64,000 bases of DNA, from assembly GCA_031216445.1 (NCBI GenBank), contig CM062209.1:27050501-27114500 (forward strand), given 5' to 3'. Shown here piece by piece: positions 32,501 to 44,400 of the stretch. Position 1 is the stretch's first letter. The number at the start of each line of letters is the position of its first letter. Under the pieces are notes generated by a model. The model saw only the letters and a list, made by a program, of their open reading frames with translations, ran no database searches and was not told where the DNA came from. This DNA is from Lateolabrax maculatus (Eukaryota > Chordata > Actinopteri > Acropomatiformes > Lateolabracidae). The position numbers and the translations under genes are program-made.

Positions 32501-34606
32501 AAAGCACAGCTGATTTTATGGTATTTAATATAATAATATTGAATTATAGTTCATATCATCCATGCCCTACAACTAAAACATTAAACATATTTTACTGTAG
32601 AAAGACAATTCTCAGGGACTTTAAAGACTAAAAACGTCAGTACTGAACAACTGACAGTAGATGAGCAATGCAAATATGCAGATTGTAGTTCTGTCCAGTT
32701 CTGTGTATATTACTAATGTTCTCATTTCTGTTTGCTAAGTAACTTAAACTGCCTACTGGGCAGCTAATTCATCCTGTCAGGATCTTTATAGAATGCCGTA
32801 ATCCAATACTTCCATGGTGGAAGCCTGCAGATATGCACTCTGCCTCCAGTTTCTACACTTGTACTACCCTCTAGTGATTCCTGCTGCGCACTGCAGCTTA
32901 ATTTCCATCAGCCCATGACATAGAGTATACTGAGAATCCTCTGGATACAAGTATCGTGTAAGAAATAAGTCTTGAGCTCATATTATGGTGAGACAACATA
33001 CAAATACCAGAATGCTATTACAGGTGTATACAAACTAACCAGAACTGAGGGACATTTCATTTGGCATGTAGCAAATAATAAGGCGTAAAATGTAAACATA
33101 CTTAAAAATATACTTGATCCATTTAGTATTGCACTTACACAAGGTTGGGAGCTTGTAAAAGACAGATCCAAAGAAGAATGGTCCAAATCTATGCAGCAGA
33201 GGCTGGAATATCCTGACTTTTAGTCCCTTGCTGCCAATGGGTCAAACTCCAAAACACTGGATCTTACTTTTCCAATAATGCAACTCAGCAGAAGGTTTCC
33301 ATTAGACCCTCTCTGCCTTCTGAACACCAGTGTCTATTAAACTCCACTCCCAGTTTGTAACACAGACTTTATCTTATAAATGTGCAGTCCCAAACTGAGA
33401 TATCCCGGATGACATCGCTGTGACATCAGCAGTGCTCCTGACGACCACTCTCATCTGCATGTTTAGAAATTGGCAGAGGGGTTCTTTAAATTGTACACAT
33501 CCATCACAAGCTAAATAGTTGTTCACCAAGAATCACATTTTTTTTTTCATTTTGTGTGATGCATTACAAATCTGAATCAAGTGGAACATAATCACATAAT
33601 GGTTGAGTATGTGTGAATTCAGCACAAATACCAGCTCAGAATTCAAATGAAAATATTAAGTTGTTCGCTCAACTTGCAGATTGATTGATTCCCCCTTAGA
33701 ATTTGCCTACTGCTCACCATGCTACATCACAAAAATGCTCACACTCAAGCATCTGGATCACAAAAAAAACCCAGTGCACAATCAACTAATTGTTCTGGTA
33801 TCAGTGAACTCACTACAATTTGATGACCAAACAGCAGACACATCTAATTTACTGTGCAAAATGAACAATTTTATTGTACAAAAATCCAAGTGTAACAATT
33901 AAAACAGGATAAGATTAAATGTAACTCAAACAATCCCAAGTTTACTAGTCATAAACCAAAGGATACATTCGCCCAAATCACAAAAAATATCAAACAAAAA
34001 CAAGCTTTACTCACTTACCCCTTATGGTAGCTATCCATGCAGATATTTTTGGTTTTATGTGCCAAGGTTTTGCGATATCTGTCTCTTTAGGCATGACCCC
34101 ACTTTACTTGTCAAAGCATTAAGAGATGACATTTAAAAATTTTAACAGCAACAAGTCTTCCCAAAAACACTGTCCTAAATAGTTGGAATAATATGCAGAC
34201 TTTACTGTGGAAAATTTTCACTGGGACAAGGTCTTTGGTAGAAAGTGGAACCAATAAGTACCACTGCATTCTGAATGAAGCAAACAGCCTGGGAGGTACA
34301 TCTATTCGCCACAAGATATAGGGCAGTGTGTTTCCATCCGTACATTGATGATAGGCGGGGGTGGGGGAGGCCTGATATTGAGTCACCACTAGATGGGGTA
34401 AGATGCTGATCATTATGGTGGAAATACACAAAATGGCCATACATCCTCACCAAATGCCAAAATCAAGCTTCTGGTCCACAACTCTGCAAACACACCTCAC
34501 CATGTCACCTGGAACTGAGTCCCTAGATGCAAAGGACCAGGAAAATCAGGCGGTGGGCATAAATCATTTTACTAATTTGATTATTTTGATATCAAAGATC
34601 TACTTT

Positions 34607-35724
34607 TAGTGGTGTAAGAAGCATTCAAATCCTTTCCTAAAGCAAACGTAGCAATTATTATTATTTTACATTATACTACAATGTAAAAACACACACTGCA
34701 TTCAGTATCTTAGGTACAGCAGTATGATCAGCAATGTATACTTAAAGTTTGAAAAGTGAAAGTACTCATTATGCAGAACAATTATATATTATATCATTAG
34801 ATCATTAACACTGATGCACTAATGTGTAAGTACCATTTGTTTAGGTGGAGCAAATTTGAACTAATTTAAATACTATCAGGTGGTTTAATTCACAACAATA
34901 TTTCATGTGTTTTATAAGCTCATCATACAGACAGGTGAAGAGGAAAGCCTGATGCTTGTATTCAGGGTACAAGAGCTCACTGAATGTTTGGTGTGGATGG
35001 AAATTATGTGAATCTACAGGAGATTTTGGAGTGACATTGTTAGAGAGAGCTCTCCACTAAAATGTAAAACGAGGGAACGAAGAATGCTGTTTTTATTTAT
35101 GTATTTAATGTTTATGTCTATAATAACAAGTATATAGCATAAATCAATGCCACACACCACAGCATTTATAGCCTAAGCTAATTTGTAATGCTCATCCCTC
35201 GATGGGCCTTTAAAATACATACAACACGACAAAGTACACAAGAGCCAGTACATTAAAAACAGTAAAAAAACACTAACTCAACAATAGATACGTACATTAA
35301 AACACAACACTCAGAACTCAACAAAAAATAGAGACAGAGCAATACAAGACGCAAACTATAATACAATAACGCACCACAAAACAAGAAGCACGGATCATTC
35401 ATGATTACATTAAAAACTGTTTATCCCTCCAGTAGAGTTCCACACACTTGGTGGAACAACAGCTTACTAACACACTTTGTCATAGTATGTTTTTACTTTC
35501 ATTTGTCAGCCATTTGTATATCTTGTATGTAAAATCTTAATGTGTACTTAGTAACTATACCTGGGAAATAAATATAGGTTACAGCACCATATATACCTCT
35601 GAAATAGAAGTACAAATAAAAAGAAACATAAAAATGGAAATACTGAAGTACATTACAAATACCTCAAGATTGCACCCAAGTACAGTATTTGAGTAAATTC
35701 GTTTTTAATTACATTCCACCACTG
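34607..35724. mobile_element. hAT-type non-autonomous transposon with internal insertion
   Basis: The ends are TAGTGGTGTAAGAAGCATTC on the left and CAGTGGTGGAATGTAATTA (reverse complement) on the right, the termini of an abundant percomorph hAT repeat. Flanks give an imperfect 8-bp target duplication: TCTACTTT before and TCTACTAC after. Familiar inner segments (AAGTACTCATTATGCAG; ACCTCAAGATTGCACCCAAG) sit near each end but are separated by about 580 unrelated bases. Confidence 0.75.
34930..35515. repeat. Sequence nested in the hAT element
   Basis: The element's consensus (as recalled) runs from TTTTATAAGCTCATCAT straight to GTAAAATCTTAATGTGTA; here about 580 bases intervene. The insert contains an A-rich segment with AATGCTCATCCCTCGATGGG. 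No termini or family could be identified. Confidence 0.45.
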
Positions 35725-37140
35725 TCTACTACTCCTATTCTGTCTTGTTTCAATATACTAACATGGCCAAATTAACCTGCTGGGTGGCCCCTGGGAAAGA
35801 ATTAGCTGCTGGGCCCATATCAGTCCCCCTATTCTCTGTGCAATGTTTTTTAAAGCTCTAGGTAATAATAATTAAACACAAAATAGTTTAGAAATATGCA
35901 ACATAAAAATTGAATAGGGAAGGTTCTGAAACTGGAATTTGACAGACTCTTCAAGACAGCGACATTTGATATTGTGCTTTTGTAGTGCATATTTCCGAAC
36001 AAATTTTCAGCATAAACCAGTTCACACACAATAAGACTGGAGCTTACAGGGTCCCCGGAATTCTGTCCCACAATAGAAAGTTCATGGAACAAGGGACACT
36101 GACTAATTTGGTACCACCAGTCTGAGAGATAATATAGACAGTGCTCTAAAATACTGAAGTGCCTGGCTAATTTATTTAGGTTTTTTAAGAAAGAGCTAGA
36201 AAATTACATGCAAAATCTGTATAGTAAGAAAATCTTAAATTTCAATTTAAAACCTTGGCAGAGTGGTTTTGAGTAGGGATTAGATTGGTGCTGATCAAGC
36301 TGTTTGACAAGTAAGTGTCACATGCCTTGTCTTAATTATGCACTTAATTATTTGAGTTTAGCTAGACACAAGGGACATGTCTGTTACAGATCTTAAATAC
36401 CTATTGCCTATTTAATGGTTTTGAGTTTCAATACAAAAATATCTTATTTTAAGGGGATGTAATGTATCTTATCTTTACATTTAAGTCTTTTGGCTTTCGT
36501 GAAGGGTATATATTCCATTGTTCTCTGAACAAAATATCTCATTTCAAGCTTTAATCTTTTTTAAGTTCATGTTTCAATCAGTCACACTCCATTGATAACC
36601 TTTTGTGCTTCAGATGGTTTACATTCAGTCTCATTCAATTAAGGTGATATTTACATGTCTATAGCGAATAAACCAGACTAAGAGTCATGTACCATCTGTG
36701 CCAAATGCCACATTCATCCATATTGATTGCCGTAACATGTCCCAACTCCCCAACTCCAAGGTGTTGAAACCTGCTTGGGCACGTCTTGTCTGTGTAGAGT
36801 TTTGTTATCTAGAAACAAGATTAATACTAACCTTATTTTAAGTAATGTAATCCCGGAATGAATATTAATTGCTATCTTATCTTCAGACATCTTAGCCGGA
36901 CAAGTTTAAACCACTTAATGCTCATTTCTAAAATGTTTTTACTTAAATTTAACAGGGCGCTTTTTCAGTGTAGAATTTATAAACAGTTGTTTCGAACTAC
37001 TAGATTTTAACCCTAATAAGCAATTGGTATCATAATTTGTATCAAACCATATTGTAATTGATACATGTGTTAGTCACATCTCTACATCACCAACAAGATC
37101 AATAATTACCTGAAAAACCTATTTTATACAATCTGGCACA
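35725..37140. other. Gene-free AT-rich spacer
   Basis: No gene, RNA or recognised element seen. Confidence 0.5.
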
Positions 37141-37189
37141 TGTTAATGCCCTCTAGTGGATAATCACTGCAAAGCAGGAGGTAGTCCTC

Positions 37190-37720
37190 ATTTACCAAAT
37201 TCAAGATGGCCGTCTCTTTGTGCCTCACTAATCAAGCCCCTGGGAAGTGCGCCACACTTTGAAGCCAATTTGACATAGCGGTCAAACGGTGGAATTACAA
37301 CTTCCGGGTCCGTCACGTGATCCCCTTGGATCCAAAAAGACTTTTTTCCATTGACTAACATTGAGAAAGAGACGTCTGTAACTCAGTGGATAATTTTTTT
37401 TGAGGTACATCAACTACCCAGTTCGAACACTTTAATAGCCCTTATTTAAATCATTAGGTCCTAAAAGTTGTAAAGTTCACTGATAGCCGAATCCAGAGTT
37501 ATTTTATTCTGTCGTTCATGTGAACGAACCCGAGACCGAGCGGCTGGGAGGCGGGACTAAAGGAAACGCTAGTGCGCATGCTCTATGGGCCCAACAGAGC
37601 GGGAAAATCTGTAAATCCACATACTGAATACCTGGATGTTTGCTTCATGCACCACTGAGCAACTTCCATAGGAATAAATGAGGCCCCACCTGTATCCAGT
37701 TCTCTTTATACATCCATGCA
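37190..37720. repeat. Probable interspersed repeat with CpG-rich block
   Basis: A compositional island contains AACTTCCGGGTCCGTCACGT and GAGCGGCTGGGAGGCGGGAC within AT-rich DNA. Its style matches a repeat I associate with percomorph genomes, but no terminal repeats were defined and it has no open frame. Confidence 0.45.
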
Positions 37721-38725
37721 CGTAAATCACCAAGCTACTTATTTTGCAAATTTTGAGAAAGTTATGGTAGGATTTAAATGTTTATTTTTACTAATATTTC
37801 AAGACAAATTGTATATCAAATATGATACAGTAGGTATTTTTCTGCATCTTTTCTGCTCAAGTCTTTTAACTGGTTAGATAAAGGAAATGCTAGGAATGAA
37901 TGTGCAAGAGGCTACATGCTAAAACTACCAAGGAAACTGAAATATCTTTTGTAAATCATTTTGCACACTATATTGCATCATTGTTAACTGTTTTTGGGTT
38001 AGTTCAATCTACTTTTCCTCTGTGAAGTAATTTAGGACATTTTGAAACTTCGTCTCAGCTGCCCAGTAAGTACTAAAAAACGCTGCTGAAATTTCGCTGT
38101 TCAGAATGACACAATGCCTTACAAATACCCAGCGTGTTTGATACTAACAGACTTGCTGCACTCAGACACAGTGGGAGGCTGACCCTCTCACAGCTGGCTG
38201 GTGACGAGGCCCCATCAACGTGTATTTTGACTTCTTGACATGGACCCGTCTGAGGTTACACCTCACTGACATGCAGTGAGCAGGCAAATGATATGACTAT
38301 GGTCATGGCATTTTAAAATATTCTCAGAACTGCTGCTTTTTCTCAAAAGTCCAACATTATTCTCAGAGCATTTTGACTTTTTTTTTCTTAAAATAGTCAA
38401 CTGTGTTATCATTTACTCTAAACATGTCTGTCCCCAAGAACACCCCTAATATATGTCATATTATTACAGAGTGATACCTTTATTTTAAACCATTTGATCT
38501 AATCTCTATCTCACCATGAGCTCAATTCACCCTTAATACAGTTTCTGTAGTAAGAAGACATCAAACCAGCAGGATGCCCAAAGTAACACGTTGCTGTGAC
38601 TGACTCCTAATTTAATTATGCAGAAACTGTAAATTCCAGTAGCCCGACACCAGGCTGAAGTAAACAACAGAATAACAACCTGTATCTAACTAGCAATGTA
38701 GTCCAGAGTATCTGGGTGTTCAAAG

Positions 38726-39222
38726 CAAGTCAAGTCAAGTCAATTTTATTTATATAGCGCCAAATCATAACAAACGTTATCTCAAATCCTATCCCACTAA
38801 TACAGGTTACCAACTCCATTTCTTCCTGGTAGTTTTTGTGCTTTCTGTGCTTTTTCACCTTCTCACTTCCTGCAGGTATTTCTTCCTCTGGAGCTGTAGA
38901 GTCTGGATCTGTGATTGCCGGCCGTCTACTGCCCCCATGTTCCTGCTCCACACTCACTGCTGCAGTTGTTATTATTATTAGTCTGATTTGTTGTCTCTCC
39001 TCCTGTTCTGTCTCCCCTCTCCCCCTCTCTCCTCCCCTTTCAACCCAACTCGGTCGATGCAGATGGCCCCCCCACCCAGAGCCTGGTTCTGCTCGAGGTT
39101 TCTACCTGTTAAAAGGGAGTTTTTCCTCGCCACTGTCGCCAAGTGCTGCTCATGGTGGGAACTGTTGGGTCTCTGTAAATAATATTTTAAAGAGTATGGT
39201 CTAGACCTACTCTATGTGAAAG
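38726..39222 (+). mobile_element. Teleost non-autonomous repeat (TTTATTTATATAGCGCCAAAT type), right end lost
   Basis: The left end AATTTTATTTATATAGCGCC, preceded by GTCAA copies, is a widespread fish repeat terminus. The later block GAGCCTGGTTCTGCTCGAGG, TTTTTCCTCGCCACTGTCGC and GAACTGTTGGGTCTCTGTAA is the usual interior. The expected inverted copy of the left end after CTATGTGAAAG is missing, so it is truncated. Confidence 0.7.
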
Positions 39223-40980
39223 CAGGACTTGTAAAACTAGTTGCTGGATTAGCACTAACTGTTCATCTACACCAACTGCAATTTTGGAGGTCATCACAAA
39301 CCGGGATGAAGCTACTTGCAGAATTTGGTTGCAGTGAATTGAGAGATATCACAAAGCATCCTATCAGACTTCAACAACTTGATTTTGCACACCCTCCATT
39401 TCCTTTAGACCAAATGTTATCAAGACAACCTGTCAGAAAACCTGAGACAGAGTTTGGTTTGGTTTTAGTTCAGATCAGTCTGTCTCACTAAACTTGAGCT
39501 TTCTGCTTTTTCAAAGGCCCAAACAACTGTCCCATTGGACAGCCCAGTACCCCGGTAGAATCCAATGATGGCTGAAACTTCACAACAAGTTAGTGTGGTT
39601 GTATAGATCTGATCAGGTATTTGCCTCTGCATGGTGTGCAGAAATAACTGATCCACATTTTTGGAGCCTTTAGTAAATTCTCGTCACTTGACAGGTTGGT
39701 TTGAGTTCAGGGACCCGTGAGCAAAGCTTTTCTCCTTATCTTTTTTTGACTTTTCAAAGATGAAAACAATAAAATTATTCGAACACTCCACAGTCCCTGA
39801 AACCCAGGCTGTTTGTCATTGGAAACACAACTTTGTGCAGTTTCATTAATTGAACCAATGCTTTCTTTTTGTTTTGGCAGTCATGTGACTTTATAAAGCA
39901 GGATGTTTACATTCAAAAGACTCAAAATTGGATCTTTAGAGAGAACTTACCTCTATCAAGGTGGTCAAATTCCCTGAACACTCTTTACATCTGCATCTGG
40001 GTCTGAATATGCCAAATACACAAATATGTCCTAAAATCATTCTTTTACCTAGAAATCCTTGAAAAATCCTGGATCAGCACCTGGATTCAGAACCACACCA
40101 AAAGATCAATTGTTCGCTGGTCCACTAATTATTTCTGAGACATCACCAAACTATCAGCTTACGAGTATTAACACATTTTAAATTGGTTTTCAAAAAGATT
40201 TTAGATCATTTTGACACAGAGAAAGTTCACAGGCATCTGTGTCCCCATATGATTCTCTAGAGGTTGGGACTGCTTCTCGTGTTTTCCCACACAAACTGTA
40301 AGTGAGGTAGGATTTGCTGCTGAGTCACTGCTGCAACTGAAGCCTCCAGAAATGTCTGCATGGTGATGAGAACAGAGGAGGTAAGCTTGGTCACACTGTC
40401 AGCATGCACTGCAGATGTACCAGAGCTTGGTAACATATTTAAGAAACCATTTGGTGCTACAATGCATATGGGCTTTGAGTCAGAGCCATTCAACGATGAT
40501 TCTTTTAAGAACCCAACACATATCCCACTTAGGAAAGCCAAATGGGACTCAAAACCCGGTTGATCACTGACCCATTTGGGCCCACGGGGGAGATACTGGA
40601 CCGGTGAGGTTCCTGCTGGATCCCTATTTCATATCTTCTTATTATTCCTATATTATTATAAAGGGAGCTACTTTTGATTGATAATATTCCAGCACCCTGT
40701 CCTGCATATGGCTTCATATACATGTTTTAGTTGATGAACTTTGACTTAGTCACTCTAATACCTGGGCTTTGGCTGTTTCCCCTTACTCATAAAAAACACA
40801 TATTCAGTCCACAAAGCCTTGTCATGTGACCCGATGAACCCACTGGGTCCCACATACAGCCTAACTAGTTCCAGACCCATGGTTACTTGTGTGGCCTGTC
40901 TGAGTAATACGTTTCATTGTTATAAAAACAGGCAAAATTATGAGAAACAGTCACCTGTCCATGCATTGATTAAGTTTGTC
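39223..40980. other. Spacer upstream of HSPA12A
   Basis: No gene recognised. A possible 5' untranslated exon of HSPA12A could lie here but nothing in the sequence fixes it. Confidence 0.4.
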
Positions 40981-41056
40981 CTTCAGATCTACATGAAAGC
41001 CGGACTCCTTCGTGTGGAGAGCACAGCATCCCTACCGGCTGTCCTGAGCAGAGCGG

Positions 41057-41057
<1 letters not shown>

Positions 41058-41090
<33 letters not shown>
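41058..41090 (+). repeat. (CAG)11 tract in the HSPA12A 5' region
   Basis: Eleven uninterrupted CAG units, 352 bases before the HSPA12A ATG. It lies within the CpG-rich region and may be in the 5' untranslated region or the proximal promoter. Confidence 0.95.
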
Positions 41091-41093
<3 letters not shown>

Positions 41094-41441
41094 TCCTGGC
41101 CAGGACAGCCGAGAGTGTGACTGGGAGGGGCGGACAGAGCACAGGCAGCAGTCTGGGGTCCGACATCCTCTCTGCTGAGGCTCACTGGCCCCCACCCCAC
41201 CCCCCCCACCCCTACTTCAAAGACCCTCCGGATCCCAAATGTCCTCCATGTGCCTTTTAACGGCTTTCCACAGAACAGGAAGCAGCGAGGCCGAGTGCAG
41301 TTGAAAGGGACGCCGGTGCAGCAGCGTGGAGGCTGTTTTTGTTGATGTTTTTTTCTTTCTTGTTTGGCCCAGTAAACCAGGAAGATTGCTTGGTGCAGCT
41401 GTATCGGAGAGAAGGCTCGGGAGGAGGTGAAACTGCGGGAT

Positions 41442-41484
41442 ATGATGACTGAGAAAGAAACTGCGACAGAGAAGATAATTTCGG
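41442..41484 (+). CDS. hspa12a: HSPA12A coding exon 1
   Basis: [14 protein letters not shown] plus one base, then a GTAAAT donor. A second ATG follows at once (41445). The split Gly/Asp codon is completed by exon 2 as GAT. The short acidic and basic start resembles human MADKEAGG only loosely, so the call rests on phase, the CpG context and the distance upstream of exon 2. Confidence 0.65.
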
Positions 41485-44400
41485 GTAAATACGCTGGGTT
41501 TTGAACAGTTGTGTCGGTAGTTTGGGGCAGTGGTCATCTCTGATAGCTATTAATGCGCGCGCCCGCACGCAATTTGTGCTTCGGTGTGGCCGTCCGCGTT
41601 CACGCGCGCTCTGGTGAGATCTGTGGTGTGAAAGCAGAGGCTGTTGACACACGATAGTGTTGCATTGAATCGCCGTGCAATGTGAAGTAGTGTGCAGGTC
41701 GCCGCTGCAGTGCCGGGAGGCTGTGGGGGCATGGAGCACCGCCTTAGCTCTCCAAGGGCAACCGCAGTGTTGAGCAGCTCGCTGCAGGCCAGCACGGCCA
41801 TGTCCCAACTTCATCACTTGTGCTTTCAGACCAGGGCTCGGGGTGTGTGTGTGTGTGTTCGTGTGTGTGGTTATTCACAGATGGAGAACTGATAACGTTA
41901 CGGCCCGGTTTGGTCCTCCATAACGGTGCAGAGTTCGGTCACATGGCCCGTCCCACCGGAGTTGTGACTCAATGCAGCAAAAAAAAAAAAAAAAAAGTCT
42001 GCAGCACGTCCTCAGGTAGCGCAGTGTTCACCGCCCTGACGGCGGGGCGGCGAGCTGCGATCCAAACCGCTGTCACAGATGTCCGCCGGCTTCACAGCTC
42101 CGGTGTGTTTCTTTACTGGCCGATGGATAAAATAAGTTTGCTCCGACGTCCCTTTTCCTGCGCTATAGGAACACGCCGTACTGTGATGACGGCCAAGCGA
42201 ATTTATCTGCTTCTGTTGTTGCTCGCTCGTCTGAAAGCACACACAGTGCAGTGATTCCTCATTTATATGCAAGATCACTTGCAAATGCGCATACTGCACA
42301 ATTCGGCATACACTCAATACACCAAGATGCGTTTATTTTAACAATATTTCCGCTTTTAGATTGCTCCATCATGATCTCACACCATAATCCACTGTTGAGG
42401 GCGATAGTGAGCAGTGTGCGCCATTCCTTAAAGTGTAAAATGTAAAATGTTGCCAGGTGATTCGCTTGTACGTATGCTGGTGTATGACATCATACGTCTT
42501 GCTATTAAAGTTTTACAGAACAAACTTTAAATTAGGCAAAAATCCAATGGAGTTCGGTCGTTTGGAAGTTGTTTCCTCTCAAGAGATACTGGGACTAACC
42601 TTTGTGGGGGCTTGGCAACGCTCCAGCGTTATGTAATGTAACTGATGGAGAGCTGTAGAGACTGCACCCTGATCATGTCCTGCAGGGAGGAGAGCTAAAT
42701 GCTCCACTCTGTGTGACTTGAACTCCTGAAGCTAAAAAGCGTTGGTTTTGTTGTTGAAAGGTAAACTTCTAACTTGTGGTTTAATAAAAGCCCCACAGCA
42801 AAGACTGCAAATATACCAGCTCTGAGGACCAAGAGGACATACTGTTATTTTGATGTTATTATCAGTTAGCTGTGAAAGCAGACTACATGGTGTAAATTAA
42901 TAGATTATCATACTGCACTGTGTGTGTTTGTGTGTGTGTGGATAAATGAAGTTGCTTGTCTGCAGATAATTGTATACATGTAGCTGATCTGTGTCTGAAG
43001 TCCTTTGGCTTTAGGATTGCAGTCTCATGCTGAGGATGTGTTTGTTCAGTCTCTTCTCGAAGGCAAAAACAATACCTGATTATGAGAAATGACAGCACTC
43101 GCAGCCAGATGCCATACGTTATTTGTCCGTCAAGACATCAGGTCTGGGAATAAGCACATTTTCACACATTAGGCTTCACATCTTTAAATCCAATATGGCT
43201 GAATATCCGTGTCTAATATTATTTACTTAAGGCGGTCTGCAACTTAATGTGTGTTTTTCTTGTGTTTTCACTGCAGCACTTGGAGGGTAAAAGAGGCCCT
43301 TTGTTCGTGATTTGTACATGTTGATATGCTGGCTAAAACCCCCTGTGGGCCATGTGAGACTGAAGATAAAGCATGTATGTTGTCCGATGGATGGACTCCA
43401 ACCACCAACCAGCTCGTGCCGGCCTCAGCAGTGCCCTGGATTGAGCTCCACTTCCTTCGTTGTCTCCTGTCCAACAACCTGTACTTCCCCTGCCCACTAA
43501 ACAGTACTGTAACTGGCACAGTAGAATAAAAGGCTAGAAAGTGGATCTTGTGTTTATTTCTTTGTTGACTTGTCGCTATGGTAATAGTTTTATGACATAG
43601 TATAGTTGGCCTTGCTTGTTGTTGCTGTGTCAGAAACGTAACACACAGTGATACTGATTGACTATCCTTGTGCCAAGACTTCAGAAGGTTTGTGAAAGCC
43701 CAGGGAGTACAAGGTTGTGGTTGAGTGTCGACCTCCTGCAAGTGATATCAGTCTTAGAACATACATGTTCTCCTTAGTTATGCTTGGAATTTCTATGGGC
43801 CAACAAGAATAATGACAGCGTAAAACTAACTGGAGAGTGATGTCAGTCAAGGCCATTCTGTCTACGCTCACACACACAGTCCTGAGAAGTCATTCCTTGT
43901 CAGGCAACAGAAGTGAAAGTACCTGTGGGTGTGTGGGGGCTTCAACTGTTCTATTCCTCTTCCATCCCTCTGCTTATCCGTTCTGTGAAAGAAAAAGACT
44001 GGTTCCTTTGTTGATGGAGACTTGAACTCAGCACCTCCTGCAGTCGTCTGTTTTGTTCTTGACAGAAATTAGTCATTTTCAGCTGATTAGAATTGTTACA
44101 GGCCATACATTTCAATGTCATGCAGAACTTAGTAATTTTGTGAATAATGCCAAGGACAGTCGCTCAGTGATTGTTGCCATGGTAATACAGCTACCACACC
44201 TTCCTTTCATACTCCTAAATGCAGCTGACATAGAAGAAGGTATTGTGACTTATATCACTCATGTAAAGACATATAACAGTATTCATGTTCATTTTATGGT
44301 GAGAGGTTAGAGTTAGAGGTCACTCTGCTGAGTCATGTCTTTGTCTTTCTACCAACTCCCCCGAAGGCAGATTCAGAGTCAAACTGTCCAGGATGCCCAG

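Larger units (their letters stand above)
25021..34606. other. Gene-free spacer, left part
   Basis: This is intergenic DNA between divergent ENO4 and HSPA12A. It holds a LINE ORF2 fossil, simple repeats and two stretches (26590-26900 and 30690-30990) that look like candidate conserved non-coding DNA. Open frames up to about 130 codons occur but show no domain, splice context or codon pattern of a gene. Confidence 0.5.
41000..42200 (+). promoter_or_regulatory. hspa12a: CpG-rich 5' region of HSPA12A
   Basis: CpG density rises sharply around the first coding exon (for example GCGCGCGCCCGCACGC near 41555 and GGCGGGGCGGCGAGCTGCG near 42040) compared with the flanking AT-rich DNA. This fits a CpG-island promoter extending into intron 1. 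The transcription start is not determined. Confidence 0.6.

Noticed and set aside
41257..41817. 186-codon minus-strand open frame across HSPA12A exon 1
   Set aside because: It is antisense to the CpG-rich first exon; length follows from high GC, and no domain or splice context is visible.
43268..43741. 157-codon minus-strand open frame in HSPA12A intron 1
   Set aside because: Low-complexity, no recognisable family, no conserved motif, intronic position.
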